From Leptospiraceae bacterium (GTDB lineage: Bacteria > Spirochaetota > Leptospiria > Leptospirales > Leptospiraceae), in NCBI GenBank assembly GCA_015075105.1, contig JABTUZ010000002.1, positions 1,288,001 through 1,352,000 on the forward strand: DNA of 64,000 nucleotides. The letters run 5' to 3'. Each line of letters begins with the position of its first letter. The first letter of the stretch is position 1. Below, piece after piece: positions 37,287-45,755 of the stretch. A program made the position numbers and the translations under genes. The notes under the pieces were generated by a model that saw only the letters and a program-made list of their open reading frames with translations, was not told the origin of the DNA and did not search any database.

Positions 37287-37487
37287 AAAATGTGGGATCT
37301 CCACTCTTTGCTGTAAAGTGCATGTTTTATACCAATTGTGAACCTTTTCTGCAAAAATGTGGGATCTCCACTTTTTTCAGTAAAGTGTATGCTTTATACC
37401 AATTGTTCACCTTTCACGCAAAAATGTGGGAACTCTATCGTTTTCGGTGGATTACGCATTTAGTGCAGATTTGGGACTTTTTCTGTA
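37287..37487. repeat. Three tandem copies of a 67-base repeat
   Basis: Units start at 37287, 37354 and 37421, each with AAAATGTGGGA. Copies 1 and 2 share most positions (GATCTCCACT, GTAAAGTG, TTTATACCAATTGT); copy 3 diverges after its first 15 bases. No spacers separate the units. They fill the gap between the TTG of the permease and the DUF1564 gene. No gene is assigned to 37211-37589; the open frame across the repeats just translates the repeat. Confidence 0.85.
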
Positions 37488-37589
37488 AAAGCTAAAAAAA
37501 TTTTCCAAAAATTGCAAAATTTTTTTTCTAAATCAAACTTTTTTTACCTTATAAAGAAGAGCAGAAAATTTTACTTTAAGGAGAAATTT

Positions 37590-38069
37590 ATGAACCCACA
37601 AAAATTTACAGAAACCCAATCGAGTTTGCTTATTCCGGCAAAATACATGGACGAGTTCAATAGAAGAACGACGGGTTTTTCGAGACGAAAATATTTGCAC
37701 GCATTGCTGAACAGATACAGAAATGTGATTCTTTGGGGGACTTTTGAGAAAATGGATAGAGTAAAGAAAGCGTATCAAGAAGTCGGGCAAAATTTGCAGA
37801 AGAAGAATTTTACCCCGAATAACGATGACTGGATTGAATTGGGGATTCTTGCAGATTGGCTTGGCACCACGAAGACCGCTCTTTTTACTCTTCTGTTAGT
37901 GCTTGACCTTGCCGAATGGGACATAATTCTTCCAAGCCGATTCTTCGAGAATGGAGTTCCCTCCCCGGTAACCACGATTGCGGGTGGAGCTTACCTTTCC
38001 AAGAGAAAAACAACCCGCTACAACAGACTAAAACGACACAAACCCGACGAAAAGAAAAGAACACCCTAA
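37590..38069 (+). CDS. DUF1564-family protein (Leptospira-type)
   Basis: 159 residues from ATG 37590, supported by AAGGAGA eight bases upstream. The sequence LLIPAKYMDEFNRRT, RKYLHALLNRYRN, YQEVGQNLQKKNF and DDWIELGILADWLG matches what I recall of DUF1564, a multi-copy family characteristic of Leptospira. The C-terminal 30 residues are very basic. The function is unknown; the basic character and a short helical middle could fit nucleic-acid binding. Confidence 0.75.
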   Translation: MNPQKFTETQSSLLIPAKYMDEFNRRTTGFSRRKYLHALLNRYRNVILWGTFEKMDRVKKAYQEVGQNLQKKNFTPNNDDWIELGILADWLGTTKTALFTLLLVLDLAEWDIILPSRFFENGVPSPVTTIAGGAYLSKRKTTRYNRLKRHKPDEKKRTP

Positions 38070-38150
38070 AAACAAATCGAAAGAAAATAGTAGGATAATT
38101 TATCTTTTACAAAAGATTGAAATAAAATAGTTTCGATTTCGGGACTATAC

Positions 38151-39128
38151 GTGAAAGAAAAAATAGTATCAGACTTGCTTAAAGGAATTTTAGAAAAAAA
38201 CAGAAGAGTTTTATCTAAGTCCATTACATTAGTAGAAAGCACATCTGAAAAAGACAAAAATATATCTGAGCTTTTACTATCCAATTTACCACTTATTTCA
38301 AGGGCAACATTTAGAATAGGGATTAGCGGTACGCCTGGAGTAGGAAAGTCCACTTTTATCGAAAGTTTTGGTTTGTATTTAATTTCGCAAGGTTTGCAAG
38401 TCGCAGTGCTCGCAGTAGATCCCAGTTCTCCAATTACGGGGGGGAGTATTTTGGGAGATAAAACAAGAATGGTAAATTTGTCGAATCACCCGAATTCTTT
38501 TATTCGACCTTCGCCTTCTGGGGGGAGTCTTGGGGGAGTTGCTCGAAAAACAAAGGACGTGATTTCTCTTTGTGAAGCTTTTGGTTTTGATGTAGTGCTT
38601 GTTGAGACTGTAGGCGTTGGCCAATCAGAGGTTGCTGTTTGTGATATTACGGATATATTTATACTTTTATTGCAACCGGGAGCAGGGGATGAATTGCAGG
38701 GGATCAAGAAAGGTATAATGGAAATTGCCGATATCATAGCAATAAATAAAAGCGATGGCAAAAATAAAATCTCGGCAGAAATTACAAAGTCTGAAATTCA
38801 ATCTGCATTATCCTTTACTCATCCAAAGAATTCATTTTGGAAGACCCCCGTTCATTTAATTAGTTCTATTGAAAATACCGGATTAGAAGAAGTTTGGACT
38901 GATATAAAAGATTTTTTTGAAAAATCGAAAGATTTGATTTTTATAAAAAGAAAAGAGCAAACAGAAAAATGGTTTTGGGCATCGATAGAGGAATTAATAT
39001 TTTCAAAACTTACAGAAATCAAAACAAAACAAGAATCAATAGAAATTCTCAATCTGTACAAAGCAAATGTAATTTCTCATCAAAAAGCAATAGAGAATAT
39101 CCTGTCTTTTCTTAAGTCTGAAATTTAG
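38151..39128 (+). CDS. meaB: MeaB/ArgK-family GTPase, methylmalonyl-CoA mutase chaperone
   Basis: 325 residues. GISGTPGVGKSTFIES (P-loop) at about 64-79, VLAVDPSSPITGGSILGDKTRM, ETVGVGQSE, LLLQPGAGDELQGIKKGIMEIAD and INKSDG are all signature segments. MeaB loads and protects the B12 cofactor of acyl-CoA mutases. Starts at GTG with GGGA six bases upstream. No mutase gene is next to it in this window. The last codons and stop lie inside a 28-base direct repeat. Confidence 0.92.
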   Translation: MKEKIVSDLLKGILEKNRRVLSKSITLVESTSEKDKNISELLLSNLPLISRATFRIGISGTPGVGKSTFIESFGLYLISQGLQVAVLAVDPSSPITGGSILGDKTRMVNLSNHPNSFIRPSPSGGSLGGVARKTKDVISLCEAFGFDVVLVETVGVGQSEVAVCDITDIFILLLQPGAGDELQGIKKGIMEIADIIAINKSDGKNKISAEITKSEIQSALSFTHPKNSFWKTPVHLISSIENTGLEEVWTDIKDFFEKSKDLIFIKRKEQTEKWFWASIEELIFSKLTEIKTKQESIEILNLYKANVISHQKAIENILSFLKSEI

Positions 39129-39157
39129 AAAGTTTAGTCTTGACTGAACTGACTAAA
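39123..39157 (+). promoter_or_regulatory. Promoter/operator before gbsR-like gene, direct-repeat copy 1
   Basis: Holds the first copy of a 28-base direct repeat (39123-39150), an inverted repeat TTTAGTC (39133-39139) / GACTAAA (39151-39157), and TTGACT (39140-39145), which could serve as a -35 box. Position and symmetry suggest autoregulation by the adjacent MarR-like protein. Confidence 0.55.
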
Positions 39158-39188
39158 TAAAAAGAATTGGAAAAAAGTTAAATTTAGC

Positions 39189-39698
39189 ATGAACAAGAAA
39201 CACAGTATTCAATCGTCATCGAAGTTGATTTCTATAGAAGAAGTTGAGTTTATCGAAAAGTGCGGGGTAATTTATGAAAAAAAAATCGGCCTGCCCCGAA
39301 TTGCAGGGAAAATTATTGGGTTTCTGTTAATTTCAGACCCTTTGGAGCAGAATTTAAGCGAAATACAAAAAACTTTGAAAGTAAGCAAGGCGTCTGTTAG
39401 TAACATGATGCGGATTATAGAAAAGGTCGGGTTTATCGAGAAGATAACACTACCCGGAGAGCGAACAGCTTTCTATAGAATGGCTTCTCTGAATGAAGAA
39501 TTCTTACGCAGTTCAGTTGACGATAACAGAGAATTCAGGAAATTGATGGAGGTTGGTTTAAAAGTTGTCAAAAAAAAACAATCCCATCTACAGCTAAGAA
39601 TAAAAGAGTGGCATAGTTTTTATAAGTTTGCAGAAGAAAAGTTTCCAAGCCTTTTTCGGCAATGGTTAAAAAAAAGAAAAGCAAGTTTAAAGATTTAG
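39189..39698 (+). CDS. GbsR/MarR-type transcriptional regulator
   Basis: 169 residues. A winged-helix domain follows the GbsR layout: ECGVIYEKK-like start, GLPRIAGKIIGFLLI, LSEIQKTLKVSKASVSNMMRIIEKVGFIEKI (helix-turn-helix) and a wing with PGERTAFYRM. The C-terminal half is helical and basic, for dimerisation. It is flanked by two copies of the same promoter/operator-like sequence, so it probably represses itself and the following TonB-receptor locus. The effector is unknown. Confidence 0.82.
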   Translation: MNKKHSIQSSSKLISIEEVEFIEKCGVIYEKKIGLPRIAGKIIGFLLISDPLEQNLSEIQKTLKVSKASVSNMMRIIEKVGFIEKITLPGERTAFYRMASLNEEFLRSSVDDNREFRKLMEVGLKVVKKKQSHLQLRIKEWHSFYKFAEEKFPSLFRQWLKKRKASLKI

Positions 39699-39727
39699 AA
39701 AGTTTAGTCTTGACTGAACTAATTAAA
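39693..39727 (+). promoter_or_regulatory. Promoter/operator before lipoprotein-receptor run, direct-repeat copy 2
   Basis: Bases 39693-39720 are identical to 39123-39150, including TTTAGTC and TTGACT. The distal half-site is AATTAAA instead of GACTAAA, so the palindrome is weaker. It precedes the lipoprotein gene at 39761. Confidence 0.55.
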
Positions 39728-39760
39728 TAAAAAATATGTAATGAAAGTAGGAAATAGATT

Positions 39761-40135
39761 ATGAAAAAAATAGTTTTTCTATACTTGTCAATTTTTATAC
39801 TATGGAATTGTGCAAGCTCAACTGCGGGGATTGCTACCAGCAATATTCCTATCTCAAACAAAAGATACAAAGTAATTTCTCCTATTGAGGAGCAGTTGTC
39901 ATGGTATAGTTTTGATATTGGAATTCTTGGCATTCCTTTTAAAAAGCCTCCTATAGATGAAATGATTTCTAAAATATTGAAAGATAAAAATGCGGATGCT
40001 TTGGTAAATATTAGATATTGGACTGATAAAACTATTATTTTATTTCTCACCAGAAGCCGTTTTGGGTTAAATGCAGAAGCAATTAAATTTGAAGAAGAAG
40101 TATTGCCACCAGTCAATGAAAAAAAGAAGCGTTAG
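39761..40135 (+). CDS. Lipoprotein of TonB-receptor locus, unknown function
   Basis: 124 residues. Signal peptide with lipobox LWNC (Cys at about 17). The mature part has no recognised domain, but the segment DKNADALVNIRYWTD resembles GGQSMVNIKIWHE in the next protein, so the two are probably paralogues. AGGAAATAG lies ahead of the ATG. First structural gene after the second operator copy; its 3' end overlaps the next gene. Confidence 0.7.
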   Translation: MKKIVFLYLSIFILWNCASSTAGIATSNIPISNKRYKVISPIEEQLSWYSFDIGILGIPFKKPPIDEMISKILKDKNADALVNIRYWTDKTIILFLTRSRFGLNAEAIKFEEEVLPPVNEKKKR

Positions 40136-40595
40136 TTTCCTTCTAATAGCACAGCTATTTTTTGCAAGTTGCATGGGAGGAGGATATTCTCGCGATATTT
40201 CTATAACTCCTTCTGCAACTGTAATACGTACTGATAATTATAAAATTCTCGGAAAATCAGAAGGTCGTTCTTCTGTATTTTTTCTTTTCAATCTTTTCCC
40301 TGTGACGAACCCTTTGAATATAGAATACGCTTTAAGTCAAGCCGTGCAAAAAATCCCGGGTGGTCAATCAATGGTGAATATTAAAATATGGCACGAGACC
40401 CAATATTATTTCCCACTTGGCAGAGTTCATATTGTGAATGTAGAGGGAGATGTTGTGAGTTTTGAAACGTCCCCCATTCAGGAAATACTCCCTGATAAAA
40501 AAGACCCAACGAAAAAACAAAAACTTCCTGATGGCGGGATAAAGGTAGGGAATGAAAAACCTCCGGCAGGTGGAATTACGGTAGGGGGAAAGTAA
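40119..40595 (+). CDS. Lipoprotein of TonB-receptor locus, paralogue of the preceding one
   Basis: 158 residues from ATG 40119 (MKKRSVSFLLIAQLFFASC), chosen because the signal peptide and lipobox FASC begin there; an upstream ATG at 40071 adds non-signal residues. SVFFLFNLFPVTNPLNIEYAL and SMVNIKIWHE mirror the preceding gene. The C-terminus is Pro/Gly/Lys-rich. Overlaps the preceding gene by 17 bases. Confidence 0.7.
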   Translation, partial: KKRSVSFLLIAQLFFASCMGGGYSRDISITPSATVIRTDNYKILGKSEGRSSVFFLFNLFPVTNPLNIEYALSQAVQKIPGGQSMVNIKIWHETQYYFPLGRVHIVNVEGDVVSFETSPIQEILPDKKDPTKKQKLPDGGIKVGNEKPPAGGITVGGK

Positions 40596-40602
40596 TTTGG
40601 CC

Positions 40603-40971
40603 ATGAAGTTTTTTATAGCAATTTTTTTGACTCTATTCGCATGGAATTGTGCAATTGACAATACTGTAGATTCTTTTGATGCACAAAGTCAAGTAAATGC
40701 AGCCGTGCAGTTTAAAGTAGATAAATGCAATGAAGAAGAAAAAAAGAATCACCCAAGCTCCAATATAACTTACTTTCCTCCACAACCTTGGTTGTATATA
40801 GTCAACAATCCGATAAGAAGAAATTTGGATTTATGTACGATAGCAATTACAAAATCAGAATGCCCATTTTTAAACTATCCATTAATTTGTATGTATATTT
40901 ATCAAAAGAAAGAGGTTGGGAAATTCCCGAATATTATATTCAATGAATTTATTAAATTTAAGATTAAATAG
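40603..40971 (+). CDS. Small lipoprotein of TonB-receptor locus
   Basis: 122 residues from ATG 40603; a TTG two codons earlier has better spacing to GGGGGA and cannot be excluded. Signal peptide with lipobox AWNC. The mature part contains several Cys (NKCNEEEKK, LDLC, SECPF, LICMY) that may form disulfides. No family recognised. Ends one base before the chosen start of the receptor gene. Confidence 0.62.
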   Translation: MKFFIAIFLTLFAWNCAIDNTVDSFDAQSQVNAAVQFKVDKCNEEEKKNHPSSNITYFPPQPWLYIVNNPIRRNLDLCTIAITKSECPFLNYPLICMYIYQKKEVGKFPNIIFNEFIKFKIK

Positions 40972-40972
40972 A

Positions 40973-43483
40973 ATGTTGTCAGGTACGATCCTTCTTCGGC
41001 CTGTATTATTTTTCATTGGATTACTCTTTTTTATATCTTCAGATATTTTTGCAGTTTCTTTTCGAGCAAGACTTTACAGTCAAGTGAATAGCAAAGGCGA
41101 TGGGCCTTTCTCTGTAATGATTTTTGAGACCAAGAAATTTTATCAAGCCAATGCGGATGGTTATTTTGAGGCAGAGGTGCCTTCTTTCGGCACTTATACT
41201 TTTAGAATTTTACGCCCTACAGGAATGCAAGAAATCAAAAAATCTATTACCTTGGAAGATGAGCTTGTTACTATTTATACGGATAAAAAAGAAATTCCAA
41301 AAGGTGCAATCCAAGTTCAAGGAGATAAAGAAAAAACCGTAGTCTCTCGTTACAAAGTGCGTTATGACGAAATCCAAAGGATGCCCGGTACTTTTGGTGA
41401 GCCTTTAAAAGGCTTAGAAACTTTACCTGGTATCACTCCAAACCCGGGTGTCGGTCCCGGTGCAAATTCTTTAATTGTTCGTGGAGCAGATCCGGATTGG
41501 AATACATATTTATACGATGACCTTCCTATACTCTATCCTTTTCATTGGGATGGTTTGACTTCGGTGATTCACGGAAATCTAATCAAGTCTATAGATCTTT
41601 ACACAGGTGCGTTTCCAGCAAATTACAATAACGCTCTGGGTGGTGTGATTGAAATTGAAACTGTAGACAAGGTAGAAAAGAAAACCGGTTCAGCGAAAAT
41701 GTCTCTTTGGAATGCAAATGCAATGTACCAAACTCCAATTTTTGATGGGAAGGGGTACTTGGCAGTGGCTACACAGGTTGGGTATTTAGACAAGACTATC
41801 GGTGCATCGGGACTTGTTCCTGAAGGAATCCGACTTCCGAGATTTACAGACTCACAAGTAAAGTTTGTGTACAATATCAATCCAGAAAACCAACTTTCGT
41901 TTACCTTCCTTCACGCGAAAGACGATTTTGCTGCAAGTATAGAAGCAAAATCATCCGATGACCCTACAAGCTCCATGCAAGCTCTATCTGGTGCCAAGAT
42001 TTCGGCAGGACAGGGTTTTAGAACCATGGGGCTAAGACATATATGGACACCGGGAACTAAGTTTACAAACAGATTTACTCTTATTAATTTTGAGCCTTTT
42101 ATTGATACTAATTTTTCTTTCGGTCAATACAAAAGCCTCCTTACAGCAAAAGTCCCGTACACAGGTGTGAGGCAGGATGCGACTTGGGATGCAATGAAAA
42201 TTCTAAAAGTAGAATTTGGCACTGAAGCCCGGGTTGTTTCTGCCAATGCGGGGGGTGAGGGTTTAAGAGTAAAGGATCCTACAAATCCTTCGCCCAATCC
42301 CTACGATACTACAAACCCGGCTTTTGAAAAAATGCCTTTGAATGTTAGAAGACACACACAATACTATAATTCTTATCTTACATTTAAGTTTAAATTGGGA
42401 AATTTTGAATTTACGCCCGGTGCAAGATACGACTACATTTATGCAGTAAAACAAGGTGCACTCGGTCCAAGAGCTACAATTTCTTATAAATTTGACAATA
42501 TCGGAAAAGGTTTGACTCTTTTTGGTGGAAGCGGGGAATACGCCAGATTCAGTTATTTCTCTCCTGCCTACAATAAAGACTCGGGGAATTTAGATATAGG
42601 ATTTGAGAAAGCCAGAAAATCCAGTGTGGGAGCTGAACAGCAGCTAACTTCCGAGTGGTTAGTAAAAGCAGAAGTGTTCAAGAATGAATTTTATAATATT
42701 ATAATCGACGACCCTTATATTTCAGATCCTATAGGTATGAATCCTGATAAGGGGCAGTGGTTGACAAAACCGGTAGTTAGAAACAGACCCAGAAATTATT
42801 CCAATAGCGGGGATGGTTGGTCACATGGGTATGAGTTATTAATCAAGAAAACAAATAAGCAAGGAAGTAGAGATTGGTTTGGCTGGATTTCTTATACATG
42901 GACTCAATCTTTTCGTAACAACAATCTGTATCAACAGTACGAGGGAGAAAATACTGTGTATACTGCCGACGAAAAAAGACTATTGGCTTCTGTTTATAAA
43001 AATTCAAAAGAAACTATTGCGAGTTTTGACAGAACCCATGTTATCAATATAATTTATGGTTGGAGAGTTTCTGAAGATTGGCAAGTAGGGGGACGCTGGA
43101 CATACCTCACTCAACGTCCGATTGATCCGGTGGTAGGAGATGATGGAGGACAGTTTGCAAACCCAGCTAACAATCAAATTTTTTGGAATCCAAAATTTTC
43201 CAATAATCCTTACTCGGCAGAGTATAAAAATTCCAGAAGATTAAAACCTTATCATAGATTAGATATTCGGATAGATAAATTTTATAATTACGAGTGGGGG
43301 TATTTGAGTATTTATTTTGAAATCATAAATTTGTATATAAGAAAGAATGTGGATGGAGAGAACTTCGATCCTACAAGACCGTATTCCAGAACCAATCCAA
43401 GTCCTTCTCCTACCTTTGGAACTTTAGAAGTCGGCAAGACTGTGATTCCATTTTTTAATATTGGAATGGAGGCGAGGTTTTGA
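40973..43483 (+). CDS. TonB-dependent outer-membrane receptor
   Basis: About 836 residues from ATG 40973 (signal peptide MLSGTILLRPVLFFIGLLFF), with alternative starts at 40943 and 40916. A carboxypeptidase-regulatory-like beta domain (about 30-110) precedes the plug (ETLPGITPNPGVGPGANSLIVRG, YLYDDLPILYPFHWDGL, GGVIEIET) and a long aromatic-rich beta barrel ending in GMEARF with terminal Phe. The substrate is not evident. Followed in the same transcript by a lipoprotein and exbB-exbD-tonB, so receptor and energiser are co-expressed. Confidence 0.92.
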   Translation: MLSGTILLRPVLFFIGLLFFISSDIFAVSFRARLYSQVNSKGDGPFSVMIFETKKFYQANADGYFEAEVPSFGTYTFRILRPTGMQEIKKSITLEDELVTIYTDKKEIPKGAIQVQGDKEKTVVSRYKVRYDEIQRMPGTFGEPLKGLETLPGITPNPGVGPGANSLIVRGADPDWNTYLYDDLPILYPFHWDGLTSVIHGNLIKSIDLYTGAFPANYNNALGGVIEIETVDKVEKKTGSAKMSLWNANAMYQTPIFDGKGYLAVATQVGYLDKTIGASGLVPEGIRLPRFTDSQVKFVYNINPENQLSFTFLHAKDDFAASIEAKSSDDPTSSMQALSGAKISAGQGFRTMGLRHIWTPGTKFTNRFTLINFEPFIDTNFSFGQYKSLLTAKVPYTGVRQDATWDAMKILKVEFGTEARVVSANAGGEGLRVKDPTNPSPNPYDTTNPAFEKMPLNVRRHTQYYNSYLTFKFKLGNFEFTPGARYDYIYAVKQGALGPRATISYKFDNIGKGLTLFGGSGEYARFSYFSPAYNKDSGNLDIGFEKARKSSVGAEQQLTSEWLVKAEVFKNEFYNIIIDDPYISDPIGMNPDKGQWLTKPVVRNRPRNYSNSGDGWSHGYELLIKKTNKQGSRDWFGWISYTWTQSFRNNNLYQQYEGENTVYTADEKRLLASVYKNSKETIASFDRTHVINIIYGWRVSEDWQVGGRWTYLTQRPIDPVVGDDGGQFANPANNQIFWNPKFSNNPYSAEYKNSRRLKPYHRLDIRIDKFYNYEWGYLSIYFEIINLYIRKNVDGENFDPTRPYSRTNPSPSPTFGTLEVGKTVIPFFNIGMEARF

Positions 43484-43986
43484 AAAAAATCATTCTGTTA
43501 CTTTTCATATTTATAATTTTCCAATTTCAGTGCAAAACGAAAGAGTCTGATTATGAAAAAAAATACAATACTCGTGTACTGTTAAGCTATCTTATTCTTC
43601 CACCTCCTCTTCCTCTGGACGCTTGTATTCATTCTTACCAGACAGCAGAAAATTGCTTAAAAAATTCTACAGAATTTCCTCTATCTCCATATCCGGTAAA
43701 TGAAACTACGCTTGTAACAATACTAAATCAATCGTCTGTGAATCCAACGTATTCTTCACTTTGTACAAAAATACTTTCTTCTGCAAATTTTAAAAATTAC
43801 ACAGAAAGAGGAAAAGAATGTATAATGAATTGCAATCAGTCGTATTGGCAATTAAGAATTGATACCAACTTGTGTACAGAAAAATTTACAGTCCAAATTA
43901 ATTCTTCTTTAACGGGACCTAACTCTTGCTATGCCAATTGTTTTAAAACTTCAAATAACGACAGGAGTATAAAACAATTGGAATGA
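43480..43986 (+). CDS. Cysteine-rich lipoprotein of TonB-receptor locus
   Basis: 168 residues. Signal peptide with lipobox QFQC. The mature protein has about nine Cys residues (ACIHS, ENCLK, SLCTK, ECIMNCN, NLCTE, NSCYANC), suggesting disulfides in the periplasm or at the surface. Its TTG/ATG-region start overlaps the receptor stop by four bases, so translation is coupled. Function unknown; a surface partner of the receptor is a reasonable guess. Confidence 0.68.
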   Translation: MKKIILLLFIFIIFQFQCKTKESDYEKKYNTRVLLSYLILPPPLPLDACIHSYQTAENCLKNSTEFPLSPYPVNETTLVTILNQSSVNPTYSSLCTKILSSANFKNYTERGKECIMNCNQSYWQLRIDTNLCTEKFTVQINSSLTGPNSCYANCFKTSNNDRSIKQLE

Positions 43987-44069
43987 ATTTTACGATTTAC
44001 AAAAAAGAGATAGAAACCTGTACAAATAATATTAGGTCATATTTTTAAATTTTATGGTAAGGATAGAAA

Positions 44070-44690
44070 ATGGAAACTTTAGTTGATTTAGGGGAGATAA
44101 CGGTATTTATAGTGATGCTTATTGCAAGTATTGTTGCAGTTGCGGTAGGTATAGAAAGAACTATTGTATTTAAAAGAAATACTAAGGGAAGCGACTCTAT
44201 CTTAAAAGATGTAATCCCGAAAATCAGGAGTAAGGATATACAAGGTGCAGAAGAAATTGTGAAGGCATCGTCGCATAACGTCTATTCCAGATTTACAGAA
44301 TTCTCTTTAGAGCATTACAAAACTGGGCACGATGGATTATCCGAGCTAATGACCGGTAAGATGATCGAGGAAAAAATCAGCTTAGAAAAAAGACTGCCTA
44401 TTCTAAACACTCTTGGAAATAACGCTCCCTTTATTGGGCTGTTAGGAACAGTGTTTGGAGTAATTAAAGCATTTCACGGACTCGGCACAATGGGAAATGC
44501 TGGGTCAGAGGTAGTGATGAGAAGTATTTCTACGGCTTTACTTGCGACTGCAGCAGGTCTATTCGTTGCTATACCTGTAGTGATGGTGAATAATTATTTT
44601 TCCAGAAAAGTGAAAGTGATTTTACAAACCTTAGAAATTCTCTCTAACGAATTTTTAGCAAGTCATTCCAATTCAAAAAAAAGAGGGTAG
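44070..44690 (+). CDS. exbB: ExbB/TolQ-type proton channel subunit
   Basis: 206 residues with three membrane spans (about 10-28, 110-135, 150-175). LPILNTLGNNAPFIGLLGTVFGVIKAF and STALLATAAGLFVAIPVVM are the conserved MotA/TolQ/ExbB segments. AAGGATAG precedes the ATG. Works with ExbD in the inner membrane to energise TonB. Confidence 0.93.
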   Translation: METLVDLGEITVFIVMLIASIVAVAVGIERTIVFKRNTKGSDSILKDVIPKIRSKDIQGAEEIVKASSHNVYSRFTEFSLEHYKTGHDGLSELMTGKMIEEKISLEKRLPILNTLGNNAPFIGLLGTVFGVIKAFHGLGTMGNAGSEVVMRSISTALLATAAGLFVAIPVVMVNNYFSRKVKVILQTLEILSNEFLASHSNSKKRG

Positions 44691-44694
44691 TGCA

Positions 44695-45096
44695 ATGGCA
44701 ATGCAATCAGGTTCAGACGAAGAAGAAATCGGCAATATCAATATCACCCCGATGGTGGACATCATCTTGGTGTTACTCGTAATCTTTATGGTGACAGCCA
44801 ATTTTCTGAAAAAGGAATCTATCAACATCAATCTTCCCAAAGTAGGTGCATCCGATCCTAATGTGGCACAATCCGTACAAGTGGCACTAACCAAAGACGG
44901 AAAGATTCTTCTTGAAGGACAAGAGGTAAACGAACAAAAACTTATGTCCACTCTAACCAGAGACTCAAAGTACAGACCCAATATGAGGGTAACTCTTTCG
45001 GCAGACGAAAGACTTAGCTATGGCACAATTGCAAAGCTAATGGGAGTAATCAGAAAATCAGGAGTTAATAGAATCGCTCTATCAGTAAAAAAATGA
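44695..45096 (+). CDS. exbD: ExbD/TolR-type protein
   Basis: 133 residues. One N-terminal membrane span with INITPMVDIILVLLVIFMV, including the conserved Asp that carries protons, then a periplasmic domain. AGGG lies seven bases before the ATG. Separated from exbB by four bases and overlapping tonB by four, a textbook exbB-exbD-tonB order. Confidence 0.95.
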   Translation: MAMQSGSDEEEIGNINITPMVDIILVLLVIFMVTANFLKKESININLPKVGASDPNVAQSVQVALTKDGKILLEGQEVNEQKLMSTLTRDSKYRPNMRVTLSADERLSYGTIAKLMGVIRKSGVNRIALSVKK

Positions 45097-45746
45097 GAAC
45101 GATGCATATAGCAAACGATAAAATTCATCTTATATTGCAGTTAATAAAAAAAACAGATCTATTTAAGTTATGTATTTTTCTTTCCCTGTTTTTACACCTA
45201 TCTGGATTTTTGGCGTATTATATTGCTACCTTGCCTGTAGATATAAGCTCTGACGATTTAAAAATCGAAAACATAGAGGTTGATTTTAATGAGATCCCTC
45301 CTGAATTGATTGGAGGCAAGTCCAGTCCGGCACCTGTAGAAAAACAAGAGTGGGTAGAAGGAAAAAATAAAAACGCAGACGACCCAAGCGACGAAGATAT
45401 AAATCCAAACGCAGTTTCAGGAAATGGTACGGATAAAGACGGGTATTTATTTTCTTATAATGGAGACAAACAACCGACCCCGATAATAGATTTTGATTTG
45501 AAACAATTTTTTCCGGCACAAGCCAAGGCAGCCAACATTACAAGTAAGACTGTAGTCGTTCTGATCCAAGTAGAAGAAGATGGAAAGTTAACTAGTGCTA
45601 AAATTGTATCTGGAAAAGCAGGTTACGGATTTGACGAGGCTGCAATAAAAATTGTAAACATGGCGAGATTTTCACCCGGATACTTGGGAGGAAAGCCCGT
45701 CAAGATGAGTCACAGACTCCCGATTAGTTTTGTATTGGATGATTGA
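45093..45746 (+). CDS. tonB: TonB energy-transducing protein
   Basis: 217 residues. An N-terminal membrane anchor at about 23-46, an acidic and polar periplasmic linker (about 55-135) rather than the classic Pro-Lys stretch, and a C-terminal TonB domain (TSKTVVVLIQVEEDGKLTSAKIVSGKAGYGFDEAAIKIV..ARFSPG). Dedicated to the receptor encoded upstream, by position. Ends ten bases from the convergent GGDEF gene. Confidence 0.92.
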   Translation: MRTMHIANDKIHLILQLIKKTDLFKLCIFLSLFLHLSGFLAYYIATLPVDISSDDLKIENIEVDFNEIPPELIGGKSSPAPVEKQEWVEGKNKNADDPSDEDINPNAVSGNGTDKDGYLFSYNGDKQPTPIIDFDLKQFFPAQAKAANITSKTVVVLIQVEEDGKLTSAKIVSGKAGYGFDEAAIKIVNMARFSPGYLGGKPVKMSHRLPISFVLDD

Positions 45747-45755
45747 GGGAGAATT

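Noticed and set aside
37287-37487. CRISPR array
   Set aside because: Units are 67 bases long and abut directly with no spacers, only three copies exist, and no cas gene is near.
37196-37495. Open frame of 99 codons over the 67-base repeats
   Set aside because: It translates the tandem repeat itself, has no ribosome site and overlaps the permease start; treated as a repeat, not a gene.
44673-44981. Minus-strand open frame opposite exbD
   Set aside because: Shadow of a clear exbD gene.
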